NCBI GenBank assembly: GCA_016874535.1
Contig: VGUA01000006.1
Coordinates: 1-55,533 of the forward strand
DNA length: 55,533 nt
Source: Gammaproteobacteria bacterium
GTDB taxonomy: Bacteria; Pseudomonadota; Gammaproteobacteria; Ga0077536
Direction: 5' to 3'
The translations under genes were made by a program, and so were the position numbers. The notes beneath the pieces were generated by a model. It was not told the origin of the DNA, searched no databases, and saw nothing but the letters and a program-made list of their open reading frames with translations. Of this stretch, positions 1 to 8,463 are shown in pieces (positions within the stretch are counted from its first letter, which is position 1; each line of letters opens with the position of its first letter).

Positions 1-311
1 AGCTGGAAGAGATCAACCCCAGGGTTGTCGGGCAGCCGCAGACCGATGGGGGTCACCAGCGAGAGGCTTCGCAGGCGTCTCGGGTAGAACGACGCAAATT
101 CAGCTGCCGCCCAGCCGCCCATCGAATACCCAACGAGATGAACCGAATCGAGCCCGAGCCGGTCGAGAAATTCATCGAGCAGCAGGGTGAGGTCATCGAA
201 GCAGCGGAACCATTTGGGCGCGGGAGTCTCACCAAAGCCCGGAAGCTCGGGCGCGATGAAGTCGACCTGCTTTGCCATGGTCTCGTACAGCGGAATCCAG
301 CTTCGGGAATT
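1..311 (-). CDS. Alpha/beta-hydrolase fold protein, internal fragment
   Basis: Reading the minus strand from about 311 down to the window edge gives an uninterrupted alpha/beta-hydrolase core. It runs through a W-I-P-L-Y segment, the strand-loop [10 protein letters not shown] typical of the region after the oxyanion loop, and the nucleophile elbow GYSMGG with the presumed catalytic Ser. The C-terminal part (acid and His) lies beyond position 1. The N-terminal part with the HG oxyanion motif is missing, because near 300-311 the sequence passes into a dehydrogenase gene on the other strand. Substrate unknown. The fragment cannot be functional as seen. It is either a real rearrangement scar or an assembly chimera. 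Confidence 0.6.
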
Positions 312-1581
312 GCTGGAGCGGGATGCCGCCATGATTGCCGGCCTGATCACGGATGAGCATGGCAAGACCTTGCCCGATGCGCTCGGCGAGGTGCAGCGAG
401 GCTTGGAGGTCGTGGAATTCGCGTGCGGCGCGCCTCAACTGTTGAAGGGCGAGCATTCGCACGGCATCGGCGGCGGGATCGATCATTGGGCGCAACGCAT
501 GCCTCTTGGCGTGGTGGCCGGCGTCACGCCATTCAATTTTCCGTTCATGGTCCCCATGTGGATGGCGCCCGTCGCGATCGCTTGCGGCAACGCCTTTGTG
601 CTCAAACCCTCGGAGCGCGACCCTTCCCCATCGTTACACATCGCTCGCCTGTTCGCCGAAGCCGGTTTGCCCGCAGGAGTCTTCAGCGTGATACAGGGTG
701 ACAAGACGGCCGTAGACAGACTGCTGGAACATCCGGAGATTCAGGCCGTCTCCTTCGTGGGCTCAACGCCCATCGCGCGCCACGTGTATGAGACGGCTGC
801 CCGTCACGGCAAACGCGCGCAGGCGCTGGGCGGTGCCAAGAACCACCTGGTGGTGCTGCCGGATGCCGATCTGGACCAGGCGGCTGATGGCCTGATCGGC
901 GCCGCTTACGGCTCCGCGGGTGAACGCTGCATGGCCATCTCCGTCGCCGTGCTGGTGGGTGACATAGCCGACGTGGTGCTTGAAAAGGTGCGCGCGCGCG
1001 CCGCTACGCTGCGCATCGGTTCCGGCAGGACAGAGGGTGTGGACATGGGGCCGCTGGTCACGGCGGCTCACCGCACACGGGTTCTCGACTACATCGACTC
1101 CGGCGTGGCCGAGGGTGCCAGACTGCTTCTGGATGGTCGCCACAATCTGCCGTCCGCGTGCGCCGGTGGGTTCTTCGTGGGGCCGACACTTTTTGATGAA
1201 GTTCGCCCTGAAATGCGCATCTATCAGGAAGAAATCTTCGGGCCGGTGCTGTGCGTCGTCCGGGTACGGACGCTGCGTGAAGCGGTGGAACTCGTCAATC
1301 GCCATCCGCTCGGAAACGGTGTTTCACTCTACACCCGTGACGGGGGCGCGGCCCAAGCCTTCTGCCGCGAAATACAGGCCGGAATGGTCGGCGTGAATGT
1401 CCCCATTCCTGTCCCCCTCGCGTGGCATTCGTTTGGTGGCTGGAAACAAAGCCTGTTCGGCGACCATCATGCCTATGGTGAGGAGGGTGTGCGCTTTTAC
1501 ACCCGCTACAAGAGCATCATGCAGCGCTGGCCGGAGGGAGACGCCAAAGGGCCTGAATTCGTGATGCCGGTCAACGGCTGA
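187..1581 (+). pseudogene. mmsA: Methylmalonate-semialdehyde dehydrogenase, N-terminally truncated
   Basis: CoA-acylating methylmalonate-semialdehyde dehydrogenase of valine and inositol catabolism, an ALDH-superfamily enzyme. Family-typical segments are [18 protein letters not shown], the LKPSERDPS cofactor-binding stretch, [18 protein letters not shown], the catalytic-Cys segment [23 protein letters not shown] and the MmsA-specific tail [18 protein letters not shown]. Homology begins only at L-R-E-L-L-E-R near position 298-301, so roughly the first 75-85 residues of the normal ~500 are missing. The 37-38 codons before that are antisense to an alpha/beta hydrolase and are not MmsA-like. Possible in-frame ATGs at 187 and 256 have no convincing ribosome-binding site. 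The catalytic domain is complete, but the lost N-terminus contributes to the NAD-binding fold, so activity is doubtful. Confidence 0.85.
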
Positions 1582-1587
1582 ACCCTC

Positions 1588-1605
1588 GCCGCGGGTCACC
1601 GCGGC
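1588..1605 (+). terminator. GC-rich hairpin after the dehydrogenase gene
   Basis: A perfect 7-bp stem (GCCGCGG / CCGCGGC) closes a 4-nt GTCA loop 6 nt after the stop codon at 1579-1581. There is no U-tract, so it is not a classical intrinsic terminator. It could act as a transcript 3'-end stabiliser or a Rho-assisted terminator. Confidence 0.4.
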
Positions 1606-1719
1606 CCACCCTGCCTGCTGGTTCGAACCTCTGTCTTGCATTACTGCCATGGAAAACCGTCGGGTGGCGTGCGCGCAGATCTCGGCTACCATCCCGCCAT
1701 CGCTCCAATGGCTGCCTTC

Positions 1720-2112
1720 ATGACCGCCCGCATCGAAATCTCCTATGGTGAATTGCTGGACAAGATCACCATTCTTGAAATCAAGTCCGAGCGCATCGGG
1801 GATCCAGCCAAGCTCGCCAATGTGGGCATGGAACTGGCTGCTCTCAACGCCGTGTGGGCGGAAATCCCCGTGAATCTGCAGGGCCCGGAGCTCCCAGCCC
1901 TGCGTGCCGAATTGAAAGCAACCAACGAGAAGCTGTGGGAAATAGAAGACGACATCCGTGAGCTGGAACGGCAACAGCGCTTCGATGAGGCCTTCATCGA
2001 GTTGGCCCGCAGTGTCTATTTCACCAATGATCGCCGGGCTGCCTTGAAGAAGAAGGTGGACCAATGCCTCGGGTCGCGCTTCTCCGAAGAAAAATCATAC
2101 AAGCCCTACTGA
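1720..2112 (+). CDS. DUF6165 family protein
   Basis: Small cytoplasmic protein with the DUF6165 signature: an N-terminal ISYGELLDKITILEIKSERI motif, then KLANV, then a charged helical stretch (residues ~55-105) that looks coiled-coil. The family has no established biochemical role and commonly lies in LPS/O-antigen gene clusters, as it does here directly before two GT9 genes. The start is uncertain: ATG at 1708 or 1720 fit family length (about 130 residues), and neither has a good Shine-Dalgarno. The longer frame from 1636 adds a non-conserved leader. The stop codon at 2110-2112 lies one base before the GTG start of the next gene, so translation is probably coupled. Confidence 0.7.
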   Translation: MTARIEISYGELLDKITILEIKSERIGDPAKLANVGMELAALNAVWAEIPVNLQGPELPALRAELKATNEKLWEIEDDIRELERQQRFDEAFIELARSVYFTNDRRAALKKKVDQCLGSRFSEEKSYKPY

Positions 2113-2113
2113 A

Positions 2114-3079
2114 GTGCCTTCCCTGCTGTTCCACACTGCAGAAGATCTTTTGGGTGACGCGCTGATCAAACTGCCCTCCATCCTGGCGCTCAAACGGGCA
2201 CGACCCGATGTGCATCTGGTGTGGAGCGCAGGGCGGGGCGGGAGCGTGTATGCGAATGTTCTCAGACCACTGATAGAGGGCGTCATCGACGAGATCCACC
2301 CTCAAACCGGCCTCGGCACGCGCTGGTCGCAGGTGGTGCGACCCTTCTGGCCCCGTCATTTCGATGTAATCATCGCGAGCGAGCGCCGTCTGTTGCCAAC
2401 ATTGGCGCTGCGCCGACTGGCTCATGACACTTTCATCGCGCCCATGGGGAACTTCCGCTTTTCCACACACAAGCCAGGCGGCGGATTCGTGCAGGAACCG
2501 CTGCACAAACAGATACAGACGCTCTTCGAGTTGGCAGTGGGAACGCCACTCAATCCTGCCCGCGAGCTGCCAGTTCCCCCTCAATACACACGACTCGCGC
2601 AGGAACTCCTGCCCGCGGGCCCCTGCTATGTGGGGCTTGCGCCCGGGGCTGGTGGCAAGGACAAATGCTGGCCCTTGGCGAACTTCGTCGACGTGGCATG
2701 CGCACAGCTGGATGCCGGGCGAGTCCCGGTGTTTTTCCTCGGCCCAGCGGAGCGCGAATGGTTGGAGCCTTTGCGTGCGGCTGTCCCCGCGGCGCTCTTT
2801 CCAGAAAGCGATCCGCGCGCGGAGCTGCGCGGGCCTCTTCTGGCGATTGCACTGGCTGCTCGCCTCAGTCTGGCGCTCGCCAATGATTCAGGTGCTGGCC
2901 ACCTGCTGGCGGCAGGCGGCAAACCGCTGGTCGCCCTTTTCGGGCGCACCAATCCGACTAAATTCGCCCCACCCTATGGCCAGCGCATCGTCATACGGGC
3001 GGTGGAACTCGGAATGATGACCGTGGAGGAGATCCCGGTAGCCCACGTACAGCACGTGATGGAGAACGCCTTTGGATAA
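2114..3079 (+). CDS. Glycosyltransferase family 9 (heptosyltransferase-like)
   Basis: Cytoplasmic ADP-heptose:LPS heptosyltransferase-type enzyme of 321 residues. The N-terminal GT-B half carries the G-D-A-x6-P-x5-L-K motif. The C-terminal half carries VGLAPGAGGKDKCWP and the nucleotide-sugar binding signature NDSGAGHLLAAGG (from residue ~257). GTG start at 2114, one base after the preceding stop. The 3' end overlaps the next GT9 gene by 8 bp, which implies one operon with the DUF6165 gene. The exact acceptor sugar cannot be told. It is less similar to classical WaaC/WaaF than to the diverse GT9 enzymes of non-enteric LPS loci. Confidence 0.85.
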   Translation: MPSLLFHTAEDLLGDALIKLPSILALKRARPDVHLVWSAGRGGSVYANVLRPLIEGVIDEIHPQTGLGTRWSQVVRPFWPRHFDVIIASERRLLPTLALRRLAHDTFIAPMGNFRFSTHKPGGGFVQEPLHKQIQTLFELAVGTPLNPARELPVPPQYTRLAQELLPAGPCYVGLAPGAGGKDKCWPLANFVDVACAQLDAGRVPVFFLGPAEREWLEPLRAAVPAALFPESDPRAELRGPLLAIALAARLSLALANDSGAGHLLAAGGKPLVALFGRTNPTKFAPPYGQRIVIRAVELGMMTVEEIPVAHVQHVMENAFG

Positions 3080-3983
3080 GAGCGAGCCGCGGCTGCTCTT
3101 TGTCACCCTGAGCAACATTGGTGATCTCGTGCTCACCACACCCACTCTGGAAGCCCTGCATCGAGCATGGCCGGAGCATCTCATCGACATCGTGGCAGAT
3201 GCACGCTCCAGCGATTTGCTGCGCGCATGCCCTTATCTGGGCACCCTTTATCACCGCGACAAACGTGCAGGCATGGCAGGGACCCTCAAGCTGATTGCCG
3301 CGCTCCGTGCCCGCCGCTATACCGCCGTGGTGGATCTGCGCACGGATTTCCTGCCTTGGCTGTTGCGCGCAGACGCCCGTTCCGCCCGCTGGCGCCGGGG
3401 CGCGCATGGTCCACACGCTGCCGAACAGCACTTCGCGGTTGCAGCGCGAATACTGCCGAGCCCGGCCGATATCCCTGCTGCCCGTATCTGGATAACGCCG
3501 GAGGATGCTGAATTCGCCACACAGGTGCTGATTTCCCTGCCCGGCCCGCGCCTGCTGGCGATCGCGCCGGGCGCAAACTGGCCGGGCAAGATATGGCCTG
3601 TAAGCCACTTCGAGGCTCTCCTCGAGCGGACTGCTGGCCTTTTCTCAGGCGTCATCCTGCTCGGCAGCCGGCAGGATCGCGCCATTACGGCAGCCCTCAA
3701 GGAGACCAGTCCACTGCCGGCTCTGGATCTCGCTGGGTCCACCACCCTCCGGCAGGCCGCCGCACTACTGGATGCCACCAGCGTCTTCGTCGGCAATGAT
3801 TCGGGTCTCGGGCATCTCGCGGCGGCACGTGGCATCCCGTCGATCACGCTGATCGGGCCAGGCCGTCCTGAGCGTTACCGGCCTTGGGGGCCGCAGGCCC
3901 GCTTGCTGGAGGCACCCCAACGTCAACTGCCTCTGCTCTTGCCCGAAACGGTCGCCACCGCCCTGCATGAAATTCTTGCTTGA
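3072..3983 (+). CDS. Glycosyltransferase family 9 (heptosyltransferase-like)
   Basis: Second GT9 enzyme (303 residues), predicted to add a heptose or similar sugar to the LPS core from the cytoplasmic face. It has the N-terminal SNIGDLVLTTPTLEAL motif, the mid-domain IAPGANWPGKIWP and the family signature VGNDSGLGHLAAARG (from residue ~240). The start is TTG at 3072, inside the end of the preceding gene (8-bp overlap). The next ATG would remove the SNIGD motif, so this start is well supported. The tandem arrangement with the preceding GT9 suggests sequential additions to one glycan. Confidence 0.85.
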   Translation: MDKSEPRLLFVTLSNIGDLVLTTPTLEALHRAWPEHLIDIVADARSSDLLRACPYLGTLYHRDKRAGMAGTLKLIAALRARRYTAVVDLRTDFLPWLLRADARSARWRRGAHGPHAAEQHFAVAARILPSPADIPAARIWITPEDAEFATQVLISLPGPRLLAIAPGANWPGKIWPVSHFEALLERTAGLFSGVILLGSRQDRAITAALKETSPLPALDLAGSTTLRQAAALLDATSVFVGNDSGLGHLAAARGIPSITLIGPGRPERYRPWGPQARLLEAPQRQLPLLLPETVATALHEILA

Positions 3984-4029
3984 GTAGCCTCCACTCGCAG
4001 GAGTCTTCCGGCTATCATGCGCGCCGCCG

Positions 4030-4053
4030 GGCTGACGAGATGAGAGGTCAGCC
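4030..4053 (+). other. Hairpin upstream of the small-gene pair
   Basis: Perfect 7-bp inverted repeat (GGCTGAC / GTCAGCC) with a 10-nt purine-rich loop, between the GT9 stop at 3983 and the small gene at 4074. A -10-like TATCAT lies upstream at 4013-4018 without a clear -35. It may be a leader hairpin or an operator. No U-tract follows. Confidence 0.35.
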
Positions 4054-4073
4054 GCGAATGCAGAGGAAAATCC

Positions 4074-4298
4074 ATGGCCAAGTACCGTGAAAGCTTCCAA
4101 CTCACGCCGCGGGATATCGAACTGATAGAAACCGCTTTGCGCAGTGAGCAGTCACGCCACGCGCGCACCATCCTTGACGCAGCACCCCCCGCGGAATTCA
4201 GCACCGCCGCGCGCGAGATCAACCATCTGCTGGCCAAAATCTTCCACCAGAAGGTGTTCTACTCCCAGGTCAAGCGCACAGGCTTTCCCGGGGGATGA
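4074..4298 (+). CDS. Small conserved-looking hypothetical protein, 74 aa
   Basis: Unrecognised 74-residue soluble protein, charged and mostly helical, with no signal peptide or membrane segment. An AGAGGAAAA Shine-Dalgarno lies just upstream of the ATG. The 3' end overlaps the following small gene by 4 bp (ATGA), the hallmark of a translationally coupled real gene pair. The C-terminal segment (INHLLAKIFHQKVFYSQVK) looks conserved and helix-rich. It follows the LPS GT9 genes but has its own 90-bp upstream gap, so it may not belong to that operon. Function unknown. Confidence 0.65.
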   Translation: MAKYRESFQLTPRDIELIETALRSEQSRHARTILDAAPPAEFSTAAREINHLLAKIFHQKVFYSQVKRTGFPGG

Positions 4299-4477
4299 AC
4301 GATTACCAGGTGACCGTGGAGCGTGACGGGCGCCGGGAGGTCATGGAGCTTTCCGCAGAGAACATTCGCCAGCTGGAAACGCTGGTGCCAGAGGACGCGG
4401 ATATCGTGAAGGTCCAGTTTCTGCGTGCGCGCGGCTTCAGCTGCCGCCCCTTGGGGACTCCCAGGCGCGGGATCTGA
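4295..4477 (+). CDS. Small hypothetical protein, 60 aa
   Basis: Unrecognised 60-residue protein, starting at an ATG that overlaps the stop of the 74-aa gene (ATGA). The N-terminal half reads as alternating polar/hydrophobic strands (YQVTVERDGRREVMEL) followed by an acidic helix, compatible with a compact alpha/beta fold. The C-terminal ~12 residues are basic and Gly/Pro-rich. It ends 3 bp before the convergent stop of the thioredoxin-fold gene. The pair probably act together, but no function can be assigned. Confidence 0.55.
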   Translation: MNDYQVTVERDGRREVMELSAENIRQLETLVPEDADIVKVQFLRARGFSCRPLGTPRRGI

Positions 4478-4480
4478 CGC

Positions 4481-5107
4481 TCAGCTCTTCGCGGTGAGAT
4501 GTTCCTCGACGCGCGACAGGCGTTCCGCCCCCCAGTAAAGCTGCCCGTCCACCCACCAGCTGGGAACGCCAAACACGCCGCGATCCTCAGCTTCACTGCG
4601 CAGTGCCGCCAGGCGATCAGCACCCTCCCCAGCACAGAAGGCAGGAAAGTCCTCGGCGGGTAGTCCGGTTTCGGCCATCAGGCCCTGCACTATGGCCATG
4701 CTCTCCACGTCCAGCTCGCGCCGCCAGAAACGCTGGAACACCTCCGCATGAAAGCCGCGGAAATCACCCCGCGAGCTGGCAAAAAGAAAGCCCATGTGCA
4801 CAAGGTCGGTATTCCAGATCTTGCGCGGGCCGCGGATTACGAGGCCGCGACGATTGGCTTCGCGCCGGCAATCCATGTAGCTGTAACGCACTCGCCGCCA
4901 TTGGTGGGCGCTGCGCGTGCCCAAGGTGTCCCGGTCATTGTCGTCCAGCGCCGCCTCGCCCAGGAAATCGCCGATGTGCAAGCTGTAAGGGACGCGTGTC
5001 ACGCGACATTCGAAGTGCGTTTCGAGTGCATCAGTGGCGGCCTGCGCCAGATAGGCGTAGGGGCTCTTGTAATCGAAGTAGTGGATGACTTCTTTCATCA
5101 GGACCAT
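4481..5107 (-). CDS. DsbA-family thioredoxin-fold protein / 2-hydroxychromene-2-carboxylate isomerase-like
   Basis: Kappa-GST/HCCA-isomerase branch of the DsbA superfamily. The N-terminal strand-loop YFDYKSPYAYLA is typical: FDY-x-SPY replaces the CxxC of true DsbA. The C-terminal cis-Pro region is GVFGVPSWWVDGQLYWGAERL. No signal peptide, so it is likely a cytoplasmic glutathione-dependent isomerase or oxidoreductase, not a disulfide isomerase. ATG at 5107 (or 5098) is chosen because both keep the whole domain and begin just after the upstream wecB stop at 5118. The longer frame from 5146 would overlap wecB. It is the last gene of the minus-strand group GT9-GT4-wecB, and its link to LPS is unclear. 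Confidence 0.75.
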   Translation of the reverse strand: MVLMKEVIHYFDYKSPYAYLAQAATDALETHFECRVTRVPYSLHIGDFLGEAALDDNDRDTLGTRSAHQWRRVRYSYMDCRREANRRGLVIRGPRKIWNTDLVHMGFLFASSRGDFRGFHAEVFQRFWRRELDVESMAIVQGLMAETGLPAEDFPAFCAGEGADRLAALRSEAEDRGVFGVPSWWVDGQLYWGAERLSRVEEHLTAKS

Positions 5108-5117
5108 TGTCCCGGTT

Positions 5118-6248
5118 TCACCGGGAGTCATCCAGCTGTCGTGCAATCAGTTCGGCAATACGTTCAGCGGCGTGGCCGTCCCCGTACACGGGAGCGGCTA
5201 CTGCATGAGCGCTGTAGAAAGCCGGATCAGTGATGAGCCTCTCCGCCGCTTCCTCGATTCGTTGCGCTTCCACGCCCACCAGAATCGCTGGCCCCGCCGC
5301 GACACCTTCGCCGCGCTCAGTCACCCGGCGCAAGACCAGCACAGGCTTCCCGAGATCGGCACATTCTTCCTGGATGCCCCCCGAATCCGTCATCACGAAG
5401 AGGCTTCTGCCAAGGCAGTGAACGAAGGCAGCGTAGTCCAGCGGTGGCAGGAGATGGATGTTGTCGCGACCAGCCAGATGACGGCGCACCACTTCCCCGA
5501 CGTTGGGATTCAGATGCACGGGGAAAAGAAAGACGAGTGACGGATGGCGCGCAGCCAGACTGGACAGTGCCCGCATGATGCCTTCCATATCCTCACCGAA
5601 ACTTTCGCGGCGATGACAAGTGATGAGCACGAATGGGGCGGCGAGCAGCTTGAGCAAACCCGAGTTGCTGGCGAGTGAGGTGTCCTCGATTGGTCTCTGC
5701 AGGGCGAGCCGCAGTGCGTCCACCGCAGTATTACCTGTCACGAAGACGCGCTCCGCGGGCACGCCCTCGCGCAACAGGTTTTCCCGCGCGAGATCGGTGG
5801 GGGCACAGTGCAGATCGGCAAGATCCGCCGTGAGGCGACGATACATTTCCTCCGGATAGGGCGAGAACTTGTCCCCCGTACGCAAACCGGCTTCCACGTG
5901 CACGACAAGTGTCTTGTGCATGAATCCAGCGAGCGCCCCAACAAAGGTGCTGCAGGTATCCCCTTGCACGATCACGCAATCGGGCCGTTGTTGCGCCAAC
6001 ACTCCGCCAATGGCAGGCAGCATTGCGCCCACCAGATCGGCCTGCTGCTGACCCTCGCGCATCAGATTCAGCTCGTGATCTGGCGTCAGCGCGAAAACCT
6101 CCAGCGCTGAGGCCAGCATCTCCCGGTGCTGCCCTGTCGAAAGCAGTTGAACGCGAAATCCGCCGTGCTCGCGCAGCGCCTGGTGCACGGGTGCGAGCTT
6201 GATGGCTTCTGGCCGGGTGCCGACCACGATGAGCGCGCTTTTGGTCAA
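5118..6248 (-). CDS. wecB: UDP-N-acetylglucosamine 2-epimerase (non-hydrolysing)
   Basis: Interconverts UDP-GlcNAc and UDP-ManNAc in the cytoplasm, supplying ManNAc-type precursors for enterobacterial-common-antigen-like or O-antigen sugars. 376 residues, normal length. Signatures are GTRPEAIK (residues 10-17), the catalytic acidic segments QGDT and VHVEAGLRTGD, PEEMYRRLTADLAD, TCHRRES (the family usually has N where this has S), and DSGGIQEE near the C-terminal UDP site. The segment TERGEG replaces the more common TERPEG. The start overlaps the GT4 stop by 4 bp. No UDP-ManNAc dehydrogenase (wecC) is in the window, so the onward pathway is not visible. Confidence 0.93.
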   Translation of the reverse strand: MTKSALIVVGTRPEAIKLAPVHQALREHGGFRVQLLSTGQHREMLASALEVFALTPDHELNLMREGQQQADLVGAMLPAIGGVLAQQRPDCVIVQGDTCSTFVGALAGFMHKTLVVHVEAGLRTGDKFSPYPEEMYRRLTADLADLHCAPTDLARENLLREGVPAERVFVTGNTAVDALRLALQRPIEDTSLASNSGLLKLLAAPFVLITCHRRESFGEDMEGIMRALSSLAARHPSLVFLFPVHLNPNVGEVVRRHLAGRDNIHLLPPLDYAAFVHCLGRSLFVMTDSGGIQEECADLGKPVLVLRRVTERGEGVAAGPAILVGVEAQRIEEAAERLITDPAFYSAHAVAAPVYGDGHAAERIAELIARQLDDSR

Positions 6249-7354
6249 GGGGCGATCCTGAAGTGTCTCGAAAGCGTCTCACCGTAGACGCGCGTCGTCT
6301 GTTCCGCAATCCGCTCCCACGAAAATTCGCGCTCCACACGGGCGCGTGCCGCCGCTCCCATCCGTGCACAAAGCGCTGAGTCCGAGGCGAGACGATTCAC
6401 CGCGAGAGCCAGTGTCGCGGGATCCCGCGGCGGGACGAGAAGGCCGGTCACACCCTCATCGATGAGCGCCGGAATCCCTCCGACCAAGGTGCCCACCAGC
6501 GCGCGCCCGCAAGCCATGGCCTCCAGGCCGGCAATGCTGGTGGCTTCCATATGTGACGGCAGCAGACAGAAGTCGGCTGCATGGTAGACATCGGGCATTT
6601 GGGGATTGGGTACCCCGCCGATGAAATGCGCCCGGGACTGCACGCCAGCCTCGGCGATCACGCGCGCCATCCCCTCTTTTTCCGGCCCATCCCCGGCAAA
6701 AACAAAGTGCACATCGGGTGTTGTCTCCGCCAATGCACGGGCTGCATCCATCACGCCATTCTTCGGCACGAGCCGACGAGCCAGAACCACAACACGGGCT
6801 CCCTCGGGAATTCCCCAGGCGGCGCGCAGTCCACGCTCCGCTGACGGATGAAAGCGCGCGGCATCCACTCCGTTTGGAACATACGTGGCTGAACCCTCGT
6901 AACCCGCTTCGCGGGCAGCCGCGACAAGCTCCTCACTCGGTGCAATGACGTGGCTACAACGGGAAATCAATGCGCCGAGACGTCTGAGACGTCGGCCACC
7001 GAGCGCCACGGTTTGCAGGAAGCCCGAGGTATGGTTGGTGAAAACCACCGGCAGACCAGTGGAAAGCGCCGCACGCAGCGGACGCAGCCCATGCACGTGC
7101 AGAAGATCGCAAGGGTTGCGTGCCAGCCACCGCCGGCACCAGACGCCCAGCAGCCAGTCACTGAACGGTTGTGCACGAAGCCGGGGCGAATATCGAATAA
7201 CACCGGATTCCGGATCAGCTCCCACGGGCTTGGCGGGCGCAAGGACCGTCACTTCATGTCCGAGTGAGCGCACTGCGTGTGTGAGCTCGGCAACAAGGGT
7301 CGCCACACCGCCAATGCGCGGCGGATACTCGCTGGTCAGCATCAGGATACGCAC
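6245..7354 (-). CDS. Glycosyltransferase family 4
   Basis: GT-B retaining glycosyltransferase of 369 residues. The N-terminal domain opens with MLTSEYPPRIGGVATLVAEL, the glycine-rich acceptor loop. The C-terminal GT4 domain carries VVLARRLVPKNG, FAGDGPEKE and the nucleotide-sugar E-x7-E region EATSIAGLEAMACGRALVGT. It acts at the cytoplasmic face on LPS or O-antigen. It overlaps the upstream GT9 by 13 bp and wecB by 4 bp, so it belongs to one tight operon. Donor and acceptor cannot be deduced. Confidence 0.88.
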   Translation of the reverse strand: MRILMLTSEYPPRIGGVATLVAELTHAVRSLGHEVTVLAPAKPVGADPESGVIRYSPRLRAQPFSDWLLGVWCRRWLARNPCDLLHVHGLRPLRAALSTGLPVVFTNHTSGFLQTVALGGRRLRRLGALISRCSHVIAPSEELVAAAREAGYEGSATYVPNGVDAARFHPSAERGLRAAWGIPEGARVVVLARRLVPKNGVMDAARALAETTPDVHFVFAGDGPEKEGMARVIAEAGVQSRAHFIGGVPNPQMPDVYHAADFCLLPSHMEATSIAGLEAMACGRALVGTLVGGIPALIDEGVTGLLVPPRDPATLALAVNRLASDSALCARMGAAARARVEREFSWERIAEQTTRVYGETLSRHFRIAP

Positions 7355-8370
7355 GTCACCCCCGCTGCTCCAGACGTCAGTACGCGTATCGCTTCCAGCA
7401 CCTCATCCACACCCAGTTGCTCCAACACGGGTCGCTGCAAACAGGTCACTCGCGAGCCCAGCGGCGCAATAAACCCGGGATCCGACTCCTGCGAATACAG
7501 CACCACACTCGCGCAGTCGGTGGCTGCGATCACGTGCATCGGCCCGGTGTCGTTTCCCACCGCAAAGCGCGCTTCACGCGCTAGGCTCGCAAGTGCCGCG
7601 AGAGAGGTTCTGCCGGTGAGATCGATGGCACCGGGTACGACGCCCGCTATTTCCCGGTTGGCCTCGGCATCGACCGCTGTACCGATCAATACGGGCTTCA
7701 TTTCAGGTGCGAGGGCTTTGAGCAGCGCAATGTAGCGCTGCGTTGGCCAACGCTTGCCCGGTCGATGGGCCGATCCTCCTGCCGCTACCAGGCAGTAGGA
7801 AGACGGTAATGCCCACGTTCGGATCTCGGCGTGCAGCCATACGGGATCCGCAGACGGAGGCACCGTGATGCCGAGCGTCTGCAGTTGAGCCGCATACCAC
7901 TCACAGCGATGGGCACCCGGCGGGCGCGGTGGCCTCGGCAATGCACAACCCCGCACAGGGCCCGCCCACTCAGGTGCGTGCCGGCCTATCAAGCGGAAAT
8001 ACCAGGCGGTACGTTTCGTGCCTTGAAGATCGTAGACACGATGGCAATCCATGTTCCTGATGAGCCGCGCCATCCGCCAGTGACCCAATGGAAACGCTGC
8101 CTTGGGGTCCTCGAAGACGGCATCAAAGAGACCGGAATCCCGCGCGAGACCGGCAAGAGCCGGGATGGTCAGCAAATGCAGGGGTCTGTCCGCATGATGG
8201 TCGCGCACCGCGCGCATGGCGGGCAGGGCCATGAAAAAGTCACCGAGCGCGCCCAGCTTGATGATGAGCACCGGTGCAGGCGCGCGCTGGAGTTTGCGGG
8301 TTGTGCTGACCTGTGGGCGGCGGGACAAGTGGGATTCCACGGAAATGGGGTAAACCCCGTGGCCGGGCAT
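7342..8370 (-). CDS. Glycosyltransferase family 9 (heptosyltransferase-like)
   Basis: Third GT9 enzyme of the locus (342 residues). N-terminal IIKLGALGDFFMALPAMRAV gives the family G-D-x6-P motif. C-terminal LVAAGGSAHRPGKRWP and the signature VGNDTGPMHVIAA (from residue ~271) form the nucleotide-sugar site. The first ~30 residues before the core are basic and not conserved, so a start internal to the ORF (a GTG about 20 codons in) is possible. It is the first gene of the minus-strand group leading to wecB and is divergent from the GT39 gene across 93 bp. A -10-like GATAAT is present on the minus strand at about 8390-8395. Confidence 0.85.
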   Translation of the reverse strand: MPGHGVYPISVESHLSRRPQVSTTRKLQRAPAPVLIIKLGALGDFFMALPAMRAVRDHHADRPLHLLTIPALAGLARDSGLFDAVFEDPKAAFPLGHWRMARLIRNMDCHRVYDLQGTKRTAWYFRLIGRHAPEWAGPVRGCALPRPPRPPGAHRCEWYAAQLQTLGITVPPSADPVWLHAEIRTWALPSSYCLVAAGGSAHRPGKRWPTQRYIALLKALAPEMKPVLIGTAVDAEANREIAGVVPGAIDLTGRTSLAALASLAREARFAVGNDTGPMHVIAATDCASVVLYSQESDPGFIAPLGSRVTCLQRPVLEQLGVDEVLEAIRVLTSGAAGVTCVS

Positions 8371-8463
8371 GTTAATGGCGAGGCCCTCCCATTTCCATTA
8401 TCCTCGCGCTCCCCAGCCGGTTACTCCAGCTCTCCATCCTGTCCAGGCCAGGTTATTCATCCG

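Noticed and set aside
7831-8463. Long upstream extension of the GT39 reading frame
   Set aside because: It is antisense to a well-supported GT9 gene and has no membrane or GT39-like sequence; the real start is 8464.
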